A DNA stretch of 56,417 nt, taken from an uncultured Prevotellaceae bacterium. GTDB taxonomy: Bacteria; Bacteroidota; Bacteroidia; Bacteroidales; Bacteroidaceae. Positions within the stretch are counted from its first letter, which is position 1; every line of letters starts with the position of its first letter. Positions 50,133-56,417 of the stretch are shown piece after piece. The stretch is taken from assembly GCA_900313615.1 (NCBI GenBank), contig OMRP01000012.1:1-56417 (forward strand), read 5' to 3'. The notes under the pieces were generated by a model. It ran no database searches. It was not told the DNA's origin and worked only from the letters and a program-made list of their open reading frames with translations. The translations under genes and the position numbers were made by a program.

Positions 50133-51476
50133 TTATTGCAGCCAGATGCCCCGGGCTTTGTGGTTGATGATACGGTAGAACTGCACGTGGTTTGCCGTCA
50201 GTCCGGGGGTGTTGACGATTATCATGGCGATGACCACGCTGTAGATGTTACCCATCCAGTGGTGGAGTAGTAGGGTGAGCGGTATCAAGGCAAGTGCTGC
50301 CAACGTGGTGAAGATAAGCTGCAGCGTCAATGCCCCTATACCGTTGAGGAAATAGCAGTAGCTCAGACTGTACATGATGAGGTAGATATAAACAGCCATG
50401 AGCACGTTGAGCAGGAAAGGTATCTTCACTTGGTCCTGTAGCCATATGTGATATACTGGTTGTGAAATGGCTATCATCAGTATCAGCACCAAAGGAAAGA
50501 AGAGCAGCAGGCTGTCCATACGCCTTCGGCAGTCGCGTATCCACTGTTCTTCATTACGTGCGTAGGCATCTGTGGTGGCACTCCAAATGGGCGCACTGAT
50601 GATGTTGAAAAACATTAATGGTATGCTGAAATAGCGGTAGCAAATCTGAAATGGGTTCACCGCTTCGGGCGTGAACAGACGTGAGATGAGCAACGAACCT
50701 GCTGCGAACAGCACCAGTCCAGCCATCTGTATGACGAAAAATTTCACTCCAAGGGTGAACAGTCCCTTCGTCTGCTTCCAACTGAAGGCACTTGCTTTGG
50801 GCCGCAGGTCAGGATAGCGGTTATGGAAGGTGTAAGGGTAGGCTAACAGGTAGATGAGAAGTGGCGAACAGGTGTTGATGGCAGCTATGACCACCAGTGA
50901 GTGACAACCCATGAGCCAGGCCACGATGGTAGCCAAGAGCACAAGCGTCTGTCCGAGGGCAATAATGAAATTACTGGCGGCGGGCAACTGCAATCCCATG
51001 TAGAAATTGCCAATGAACTTGAAGATGAACGTAGCGCAAACAAACAACAGAGCGGTTGCTACTGCATGGCGAAGGTCGGGAGACAGGGCAGGGTCAACAT
51101 TCATGAAACTGAAGATGTCGAGACTGTATGTCATTCCCACTGTAATGAGTGCCACGGGCACGATAATCATGATGAGCATGAAAAACGTGGAGGTGACCAC
51201 CTGCTGTGCCTGCTTGCGGTCGCCATGCGCCAAATGAATGGCCAACTGGTTACGCAACCCATTGCCCAACCCTATGTCGAGGTTGTCTATCCACATGAGC
51301 ATGGCACTAATGGTGAGCCAAATGCCGTTGTGGTAGGTGCCCAGACAGCGTAGCGTAAGAGGTACAAGTGCCAGATAAATCACACCCGTCCATATTTTCA
51401 GCAGCGCAGAGACAGCCATGTTCTTGCGCATGAGTTGGGTGCGGGGGTCTTTTCCCAAAAGGGCCTTTATATTCAT
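50133..51476 (-). CDS. Wzx-type oligosaccharide flippase (MATE/MOP superfamily)
   Basis: A 447-residue inner-membrane protein with about 12-14 hydrophobic segments. The start region KNMAVSALLKIWTGVIYLALVPLTLRCLG and the loop MLMWIDNLDIGLGNGLRNQLA are typical of polysaccharide flippases. It moves undecaprenyl-diphosphate repeat units to the periplasm. The whole gap to the upstream Wza-like gene (62 bases) is largely a short-period repeat. Followed after 25 bases by the first Wzz gene. Confidence 0.88.
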   Translation of the reverse strand: MNIKALLGKDPRTQLMRKNMAVSALLKIWTGVIYLALVPLTLRCLGTYHNGIWLTISAMLMWIDNLDIGLGNGLRNQLAIHLAHGDRKQAQQVVTSTFFMLIMIIVPVALITVGMTYSLDIFSFMNVDPALSPDLRHAVATALLFVCATFIFKFIGNFYMGLQLPAASNFIIALGQTLVLLATIVAWLMGCHSLVVIAAINTCSPLLIYLLAYPYTFHNRYPDLRPKASAFSWKQTKGLFTLGVKFFVIQMAGLVLFAAGSLLISRLFTPEAVNPFQICYRYFSIPLMFFNIISAPIWSATTDAYARNEEQWIRDCRRRMDSLLLFFPLVLILMIAISQPVYHIWLQDQVKIPFLLNVLMAVYIYLIMYSLSYCYFLNGIGALTLQLIFTTLAALALIPLTLLLHHWMGNIYSVVIAMIIVNTPGLTANHVQFYRIINHKARGIWLQ

Positions 51477-51498
51477 GGGCTATAGGTCTTCATTCGGC

Positions 51499-51541
51499 TT
51501 AACTCCTTACCTCCCTTACCTCCTTACTCCTCAACTCCTTA
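51499..51541. repeat. Short-period array (CTTACCTC/ACTCCTT) including a stop codon
   Basis: Units of 7-8 bases (TTACCTCC, TTACTCC, TCAACTCC) lead into TTA, the stop codon of the Wza-like gene (51539-51541). It makes up most of the 62-base gap between wza-like and wzx-like genes. Confidence 0.75.
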
Positions 51542-54157
51542 TTTCAGCAGACTGGCCAAGGTGGCAATGATGGCGGCAAGCGAACCGATGCCAGTGGCGA
51601 TGCTCAGCGTCTCTGTCAGCGTAGTCTTGTTCAACGGCTTCGAGGGTACCACTATCTCACAGCCGGGCTCGGGCTTGGCATTATGGCCGGCCTTGGCCAC
51701 CGTACCGTTCATGTAGATGATATAGGTCTGGCTCTTCTTGCCTTTACTGGTGAATCCACCGGCTTGGTCGATGTACCAACTGGCACTCTTTCCCTTGCGG
51801 TAGGCCACGGTGTTGGGGTACATCACCTCGCCGTTGATCTTCACCGTGGCATCGTAGCGAGGTACGATGATGCGGTCGCCCTCGCGAAGCACGATGTCCT
51901 CACGACCGCCGGGGGCGGCCAGGGCCTTGTCGAGCTCAATACCTACGGGGTAGCTGTAGGGTATCTCGTATTTACGCATCTGCTGCGTGCCCTTGCCTGT
52001 CTGGTCGGCTTGCATCTGCTGGATGGCGGCAGCATTGCCACTCTTCATGAGCGACTCCATCATGTTCGTTTCAAACTGTTCGCGCTCCTTCTTTTGGATG
52101 GCTTCCATGCGCAGACGTTCGGTCTCGTTGGTGCGGCGCTCCAAGCGTGCTCCGCGAACATAGGCCAGGTCGCTCACACCGCCGGCGGCTTTGATGGCAT
52201 CGCTCAACCGCATCGTCTTCTTGTCGATGGTGTAGGTGCCGGCGAAGAGTACCTCGCCGTCAATGGTGATATTTTGCTGGGTGTGCGAACCGGGACTCTT
52301 CCTGACGTATACCTCGTCGAAGGGCTGCAGTGTAAAGCCCACCTCGCCATCGATGACAAAGCCGTCTTTCAAGGCAAAGCTGTAGGTTTGGGCCACGATG
52401 CTGTCGTTGGTGGTGGCTCCAGGATTGATGATGCGGCGCGACACATCCACCTTGGCAGTCGAGGCACCATCCTTCAGACCGCCGGCCTGCAGGATAAAGT
52501 CTTCAATGGTCTCGTTATGGGCGAACTTATAGATGCCCGGATAATGCACCTCTCCATGGATGGTGAGCGTTTGTTCTTCCTGCAGGTCTTGTTTGGTGGG
52601 GATGAACAGCACATCGTTGGGCTTCAGAGGCATGTCGGCCACACGACCGTCGAGGATGCCCTGAACGTCCACCTGTATCACCTCCAACGTTCGGTCGGGA
52701 CGCATCCTGTGCAACACGGCATGGTCGGTAAAGGCGTCTTCGGTCAGACCCTCACTGTTCTGGATGAGCGAGTGGACGCTGGTGATGTCGCCGCCTACCT
52801 GATACATGCCCGGACGGAACACGGCACCCTTGATCTCTACCATGTTCTCAAACCTTTGGATGATGCTGTCGACGCTCACCGAGTCTTCGTCGTTCATGGT
52901 AAAGGAACTCATGTCAAACTCGCCCACGTTATACACGGAGAACTGACGTCCCGTCTTCCTCACCACGCGGACGCTCGACTTGTATGCGTCGCCCGTAAAA
53001 CCGCCAGCGTAGCGCAGCAAGGTCGACAGACTCTCGTTCTTGCGCATCTCATAAAACATCGGGCGTTTCACCTTGCCACTGATGTTTACCAGGCAGTCGT
53101 AGGTACCTACCATGATGACGTCGTTGTCTGCCAAACGAACGTTGCCGGTCAACTGTCCGTTGAGGATATAGTCATATACGTCGACGGTGGTCACCAACTG
53201 GTTGTTGCGGTACACTTTTATGTTACGTAGCGTACCCAACTCGCTCGGACCACCAGCCATATACAGGGCGTGGAATACGGAAGCAAAGGCGCTCAGCGTG
53301 TAGGTGCCAGGGGCTTTCACCTCGCCGAACACATTCACCATGATGGTGCGCGTCTGGCCCACGGTGAGACGTATCTGCGAACTTTGGTAACGTTTGCCCA
53401 ACTGCGAGCGCAACTGGGCATTGGCTTGCTCTACCGTCAGACCCGCCACTTGAACAGGACCGAATCCCTCGATGGTCACGTCGCCGTCGGGCGACACCGT
53501 GGCCTCGATGGTTTTCTGCGAGGCTCCATATATATCGATGAGTACGGCATCACCAGGCCCCAAACGGTAATTGGCAGGGGTGGCAATGCTCATGCTGGGT
53601 TCGAAGGAGAGGTTGCGCTTGTTGAAAATGTCGCGGCCGAACACTTTCTTCTTGTCTTTCTCCATCTTGGCTAATAGCTGCAAGTACATCGTGGCGGTGT
53701 CAGCGGGCAGGAACTCGTCCAACTCATCGCGGAACTCGGTCCATTCCTCGTCGTCCTCGTTGTACATGCGCTGCGTGGGCACTCCCTCACGCACACGGTA
53801 GGTGCTGCGGTCGTCACCACGCTCGCGGTCGTCGCGGAAATTGTCGTAACGTGATTCACCGTTGTTCTTGCGCTGACGGCTGTCGGCGGTCTGGTCGCGC
53901 TCAGTGTCGTTTGACAGCACACCAAGTGCTTGGTCCTTCGACATACGCTCGAATTTCTTCCTCACACGGCGAATCTGCGTGATGTCGACACCGCGCTGCA
54001 TGAGTTGAGTCACAATCTGACTCTGCGAGGTGCCGTTCTCATGTTCCTTGATCACGTACTTGAAAACTTGGTCGTCGGTCATTGACGACTGTGCCATAAT
54101 GCCCATGGGGATGAGCATCATGACGAACAAGAGTATGATGGATTTTTTCATATTCAT
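51539..54157 (-). CDS. Wza-like SLBB-domain polysaccharide export protein
   Basis: An 872-residue protein with signal KKSIILLFVMMLIPMGIMAQ. Residues about 75-150 are polar and charged (ERDQTADSRQRKNNGESRYDN). The Poly_export domain follows (ATPANYRLGPGDAVLIDIYGASQKT), then several SLBB modules: IMVNVFGEVKAPGTYTL, CLVNISGKVKRPMFYEM, MVEIKGAVFRPGMYQV, LTIHGEVHYPGIYKF, ITIDGEVLFAGTYTI and VKINGEVMYPNTV. It is far longer than E. coli Wza because of these repeats, as is common in Bacteroidetes. A C-terminal helix (TETLSIATGIGSLAAIIATLASLL) may cross the outer membrane. ATG at 54151 is an alternative start. Confidence 0.93.
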   Translation of the reverse strand: MNMKKSIILLFVMMLIPMGIMAQSSMTDDQVFKYVIKEHENGTSQSQIVTQLMQRGVDITQIRRVRKKFERMSKDQALGVLSNDTERDQTADSRQRKNNGESRYDNFRDDRERGDDRSTYRVREGVPTQRMYNEDDEEWTEFRDELDEFLPADTATMYLQLLAKMEKDKKKVFGRDIFNKRNLSFEPSMSIATPANYRLGPGDAVLIDIYGASQKTIEATVSPDGDVTIEGFGPVQVAGLTVEQANAQLRSQLGKRYQSSQIRLTVGQTRTIMVNVFGEVKAPGTYTLSAFASVFHALYMAGGPSELGTLRNIKVYRNNQLVTTVDVYDYILNGQLTGNVRLADNDVIMVGTYDCLVNISGKVKRPMFYEMRKNESLSTLLRYAGGFTGDAYKSSVRVVRKTGRQFSVYNVGEFDMSSFTMNDEDSVSVDSIIQRFENMVEIKGAVFRPGMYQVGGDITSVHSLIQNSEGLTEDAFTDHAVLHRMRPDRTLEVIQVDVQGILDGRVADMPLKPNDVLFIPTKQDLQEEQTLTIHGEVHYPGIYKFAHNETIEDFILQAGGLKDGASTAKVDVSRRIINPGATTNDSIVAQTYSFALKDGFVIDGEVGFTLQPFDEVYVRKSPGSHTQQNITIDGEVLFAGTYTIDKKTMRLSDAIKAAGGVSDLAYVRGARLERRTNETERLRMEAIQKKEREQFETNMMESLMKSGNAAAIQQMQADQTGKGTQQMRKYEIPYSYPVGIELDKALAAPGGREDIVLREGDRIIVPRYDATVKINGEVMYPNTVAYRKGKSASWYIDQAGGFTSKGKKSQTYIIYMNGTVAKAGHNAKPEPGCEIVVPSKPLNKTTLTETLSIATGIGSLAAIIATLASLLK

Positions 54158-54159
54158 GA

Positions 54160-54807
54160 TTAGAATTTCTTTCCGCTAACAATGCTGCATGCGGTGTGGA
54201 AGATGATTTTCATGTCAAGCCACAAGGAGCGGTTCTCCAAGTAGCGGATGTCCATGTTGAGGCGCTTGAGCATCTTGTCCATGGTGTCGGTGTAACCGTT
54301 GTATAGCGTGGCCTCGCTGGTCAGTCCTGGACGCATCTGGTAAACCAACTCGTAGTCGTTGGTATGGGTCATGATCTTGTCGATGAAATATTTGCGTTCG
54401 GGGCGCGGTCCGACAAACGACATGTCGCCCTTGAGCACGTTCCACAGCTGTGGCAACTCGTCAAGGTGGTGCTCGCGCAGAAACCGCTCGGTCTTCGTTT
54501 GCGGTGCGTCGTCGCCCTGGGCGATGAGACGCGGCCCCTCGTCCTCCACCACACTACTCATGGTACGGAACTTATAGATGCGGAAGGGTAGTCCCTTGTA
54601 GCCGATGCGCTCTTGCGAGAAAAACACCGGTCCATTTTTCTGCACTTTCAGCATGATGCTGATGGCCAGGAATAACGGCGAAAGCAACAACAATCCTAAC
54701 AGCGAACCGATGATGTCTGCCGTTCGTTTTATTCCACGTTGAAACCACCCCATGGCATCGTGGCTATAGCCAAGACTCTTGGGGTCGTTCTTGGTCATTT
54801 CTTCCAA
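54160..54807 (-). CDS. Initiating undecaprenyl-phosphate sugar transferase (WcaJ/bacterial sugar transferase)
   Basis: A 215-residue PHPT-family enzyme. One membrane segment (IIGSLLGLLLLSPLFLAISIML, about 33-54) precedes the catalytic domain with PVFFSQERIGYKGLPFRIYKFRTM, LREHHLDELPQLWNVLKGDMSFVGPRPE and YNGYTDTM. It transfers a hexose-1-phosphate to undecaprenyl phosphate, the first step of repeat-unit assembly. It is the first gene of the exopolysaccharide operon, with 2 bases between its stop and the next start. It lacks the CoA-binding/FNIII half of longer homologues. Confidence 0.94.
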   Translation of the reverse strand: MEEMTKNDPKSLGYSHDAMGWFQRGIKRTADIIGSLLGLLLLSPLFLAISIMLKVQKNGPVFFSQERIGYKGLPFRIYKFRTMSSVVEDEGPRLIAQGDDAPQTKTERFLREHHLDELPQLWNVLKGDMSFVGPRPERKYFIDKIMTHTNDYELVYQMRPGLTSEATLYNGYTDTMDKMLKRLNMDIRYLENRSLWLDMKIIFHTACSIVSGKKF

Positions 54808-54836
54808 AACGATACCTTTTTTTATTATTTAAACTG

Positions 54837-54844
54837 CAAAATTA
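54837..54844 (-). promoter_or_regulatory. -7 element of the exopolysaccharide operon
   Basis: Minus-strand TAATTTTG (CAAAATTA) followed by CAG, 30 bases upstream of the first gene. No TTTG at the right distance, so activator dependence is possible. Confidence 0.55.
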
Positions 54845-54913
54845 CAAAAATATTGCATAAATCGTTTTTTTCATCATCTTAACTTGCGTGTTTATCCAAA
54901 ATATGGTTAAAAA

Positions 54914-54946
54914 TTTGGTAAAATTTGAAATAATTCTATATCTTTG
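54914..54946 (+). promoter_or_regulatory. Promoter of the caspase-family gene
   Basis: TTTG at 54914-54917, a 21-base spacer, TATCTTTG at 54939-54946, 24 bases before the ATG. Confidence 0.8.
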
Positions 54947-54970
54947 CATCAACCAAACTAAACACCGAAT

Positions 54971-55852
54971 ATGAAAAAGACTTTCATTGCATTACTTGCT
55001 GTGGCTTTGGCTTTACCAGCCACCAGCAATGCCCAGCGTAAGCGAGCATTCATGGTGGGCGTTTCCACCTATGATTCCAGCGTTACAGGCTGGGATGAGA
55101 TACATGGTGCCGAAGACATCTACCTGCTGCGCCCTGAATTGGAAAATCAAGGTTTTCAGGTGACGGCATTGGTAAACGAGGAGGCCACACACGACAATAT
55201 CTTGGCGGCGATGGACCAGTTTGCCAAGGACTCGAAGAAGGGCGACGTGGTTTATCTCCATTTCTCCTGCCACGGACAGCCCGTGGAGGATGGACTGAAT
55301 GGCAACCAACTTGACGAGGCTGACGGATGGGACGAAGCACTTATCCCCATCGATGCGGGTGCACAATATCGTGCTGGCGTGTATGTGGGTGACAAGCATA
55401 TCCTCGACGACGACTTAAACGTGTTCTTCGATGGCCTGCGCAGTAGGGTAGGGACGACAGGCGCTGTTTATGTGGCATTCGATGCCTGCCATAGCGGCAC
55501 GATGTCGCGTGACCTCGATTTCGCCACTGTTCGTGGCACGAGCGATGGTTTCACGGCCACGGGCAAGCGTTTCCGTCCACCGTTTGAAGATACCAAACAT
55601 TATCAGGTCACCTCGTCAGTGGATCAGGCACCCATTCTCTTCCTCGAGGCGTGCCGCGCCCGCGAACGCAACACCGAGTTGCTCATCGATGGCGTGGAAT
55701 ATGGCTCTGTCACCTACAATGTGCTCCAGGCAATCAAGAAGAACCCACTCGGCCGTAACGGCAAGCAATTTGAGGAGGATTACATTTGGTCGACACAACA
55801 GCCGGGACATTGGAACGACACTCAGCACATGGTGATTGAATCAAGTTTCTAA
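54971..55852 (+). CDS. Secreted caspase-family (peptidase C14) protease
   Basis: A 293-residue protein with a signal peptide (KKTFIALLAVALALPATSNAQ). The caspase-like fold begins KRAFMVGVSTYDSS. The catalytic pair is His101 in HFSCHGQP and Cys173 in VAFDACHSGTMSRD, in the usual beta3/beta4 positions of metacaspase-like C14 enzymes. The acidic S1 region (DEADGWDEALIPID) is present. Such secreted C14 proteins are frequent in Bacteroidetes and may process surface proteins or be activated under stress. There is no fused TPR, WD40 or effector domain. The gene has its own promoter and terminator. The convergent partial gene at the right edge (56243-56417) encodes a secreted protein tail. Confidence 0.9.
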   Translation: MKKTFIALLAVALALPATSNAQRKRAFMVGVSTYDSSVTGWDEIHGAEDIYLLRPELENQGFQVTALVNEEATHDNILAAMDQFAKDSKKGDVVYLHFSCHGQPVEDGLNGNQLDEADGWDEALIPIDAGAQYRAGVYVGDKHILDDDLNVFFDGLRSRVGTTGAVYVAFDACHSGTMSRDLDFATVRGTSDGFTATGKRFRPPFEDTKHYQVTSSVDQAPILFLEACRARERNTELLIDGVEYGSVTYNVLQAIKKNPLGRNGKQFEEDYIWSTQQPGHWNDTQHMVIESSF

Positions 55853-55877
55853 ATGAATTTCAACATACTGATAGATC

Positions 55878-55912
55878 AATTGAGCGGGCTATAGTCCGCT
55901 CAATTCTTTTTT
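55878..55912 (+). terminator. Rho-independent terminator of the caspase-family gene
   Basis: AATTGAGCGG (55878-55887) pairs with CCGCTCAATT (55896-55905), followed by CTTTTTTGG. Confidence 0.9.
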
Positions 55913-55913
55913 G

Positions 55914-55944
55914 GCCCATCCCTTCCCTCCCAAAGGGAGAGGTA
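55914..55944. repeat. CCCTCCC/GGGAGGG-type repeat, copy 1
   Basis: CCATCCCTTCCCTCCCAAAG and following GGGAGAGG. Its reverse complement resembles 56151-56183 closely around the CTCCCTTTGGGAGGG centre. Between the two copies the 390-base gap (55853-56242) contains no credible gene. Confidence 0.65.
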
Positions 55945-56030
55945 ATTCGCTAAATCTTTATGATCGGGATAATACAATTAATTACAGCGAACCTTCGTGA
56001 CAGTTGGTCCTATGATTTTTTTCTTCGTGT

Positions 56031-56121
56031 GGATTCGTTCAATTCGTGTTCGCCCTTTATGGCACGCTTAATTCGTGTTGCTTGTAGTCTAAAAATTTTC
56101 TTCGTGTAGGTTTGTGTTCGT
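56031..56121. repeat. Scattered TTCGTGT units
   Basis: CTTCGTGTGG, ATTCGTTC, AATTCGTGTTCG, AATTCGTGTTG, CTTCGTGTAGG and TTGTGTTCG recur within 90 bases, at spacings of 9 to 40 bases. They form a degenerate, non-coding repeat block. A 110-codon minus frame across it looks random. Confidence 0.6.
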
Positions 56122-56150
56122 CTCAGGTGTTCTCCCCTCAAGGCTGGGAT

Positions 56151-56183
56151 GCACTCCCTCCCTTTGGGAGGGTCGGGGTGGGT
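56151..56183. repeat. CCCTCCC/GGGAGGG-type repeat, copy 2 (inverted)
   Basis: CCCTCCC (56156-56162) and GGGAGGG (56166-56172) form a perfect 7-bp palindrome, with GTCGGGGTGGG following. It is an inverted relative of copy 1 at 55914-55944, so the pair brackets the TTCGTGT block. Confidence 0.7.
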
Positions 56184-56184
56184 A

Positions 56185-56217
56185 AAACAATCCCCCAACT
56201 CTTGTGAGCTGGGGGAT
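56185..56217 (-). terminator. Hairpin terminator of the right-edge gene
   Basis: ATCCCCCA (56190-56197) pairs with TGGGGGAT (56210-56217). On the minus strand it is followed by TGTTTTACC. It lies 26 bases after the stop at 56243. Confidence 0.75.
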
Positions 56218-56242
56218 GAATTCGAGTGACTCTTCTGGAAGA

Positions 56243-56417
56243 TTAGTTGGTCCAGATGGTGTAGTAGTTGCGAACGTTTCCGCGGTTCACCACTTTCACC
56301 TTGAAGGGACCTGTCCATGCGGGAGTCCAGCTCACGTAGCACTGGTCGGTGTAGTCGACGTCGCTCTCGATGAGGTTGTTGTTCTCGTCGTAGACATAGA
56401 GGTCGAGGTCTGTGTCG
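56243..56417 (-). CDS. C-terminus of a secreted protein (pre-peptidase C-terminal-like domain), partial
   Basis: The minus strand from the right edge is open to the TAA at 56243-56245 and encodes about 57 residues: TDLDLYVYDENNNLIESDVD, TDQCYVSWTPAWTGPFKVKV and NRGNVRNYYTIWTN. The D-x-D-L-x-V-Y-D strand and the W-x-G-P-F/Y-x-V-x-V pattern are typical of PPC-like beta-sandwich domains at the ends of secreted Bacteroidetes proteins. The rest lies outside the window, so neither length nor enzyme activity can be told. It is convergent with the caspase-family gene; GC content and codon use look native. Confidence 0.75.
   Translation of the reverse strand, partial: DTDLDLYVYDENNNLIESDVDYTDQCYVSWTPAWTGPFKVKVVNRGNVRNYYTIWTN

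Noticed and set aside
51683-53230. 515-codon plus-strand open frame
   Set aside because: It is the shadow of the Wza-like gene; long antisense frames are common opposite GC-biased coding sequence, and no family motif is visible.
56010-56342. 110-codon minus-strand frame at the right edge
   Set aside because: It crosses terminators and repeats and overlaps, in a different frame, the credible partial CDS at 56243-56417.

Overview
The window is a piece of a Bacteroidota chromosome, most likely Bacteroidales and probably Prevotellaceae-like. The reasons are the Bacteroidetes-type promoters (TAnnTTTG at -7, TTTG/TTG about 19-21 bases upstream), a TonB receptor followed by surface lipoproteins, a GH97 glycosidase, a carboxynorspermidine dehydrogenase, NhaD, and a Wzx/Wzy exopolysaccharide locus with kinase-free Wzz proteins. 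I cannot assign genus or species. No rRNA, tRNA or CRISPR array was seen.

Layout. 1-1310 is a decayed accessory edge: the start of a truncated adenine methyltransferase reading off the left end, a Hin/Mpi-type serine recombinase overlapping it, and the 3' remnant of a winged-helix protein with a 12-bp tandem repeat and an in-frame stop. 1409-12937 is mostly housekeeping and metabolism: dnaK, recA, carboxynorspermidine dehydrogenase, nhaD, GH97, trxB and glutathione peroxidase. Two small orphan genes (a 23S-IVP-like four-helix bundle protein and a GxxExxY protein) sit in this stretch, each inside a repeat-bounded cassette. 13194-14750 holds two paralogous lipoproteins with matching promoters and a shared upstream palindrome. 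14884-18919 is a same-strand run of a helical-repeat protein, a TIM-barrel-like lipoprotein and a lipoprotein endonuclease. 19929-26488 looks like a nucleic-acid-directed surface system: TonB receptor, DUF5689-like and OB-fold lipoproteins, and a divergent secreted EEP nuclease. 26485-29169 carries a UDG-family protein, udk, a DUF308-like membrane protein and a histidine phosphatase. 29368-32978 has a Gly/Ser/Arg-rich envelope protein, a Wzi-like protein and a small lipoprotein.

33009-54807 is one exopolysaccharide locus. Almost all genes are on the minus strand; asnB is the exception. It has an initiating sugar-phosphate transferase at each end, Wza-like SLBB export protein, Wzx, two Wzz, Wzy, three glycosyltransferases, two secreted beta-helix proteins, and a uronate module (galacturonokinase-like kinase, nucleotidyltransferase, UDP-glucuronate 4-epimerase). 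With AsnB this suggests a polymer containing galacturonate, perhaps amidated. 54971-56417 holds a secreted caspase-family protease, a repeat-rich spacer and the C-terminus of a secreted protein running off the right end.

The most unusual signal is non-coding. Many intergenic regions carry short arrays with a period of 7 bases (sometimes about 8). The units differ from place to place (CTTGCTC, CACTCGT, TCAATAT, GAATTGT, CTCAAAC and others), and most arrays touch or include the stop codon of a gene. One heptamer family also occurs as inverted arms, either nearly empty (about 20 bases between arms) or enclosing the four-helix-bundle gene. That architecture resembles the intervening sequences of 23S rRNA, but here it lies between protein genes.
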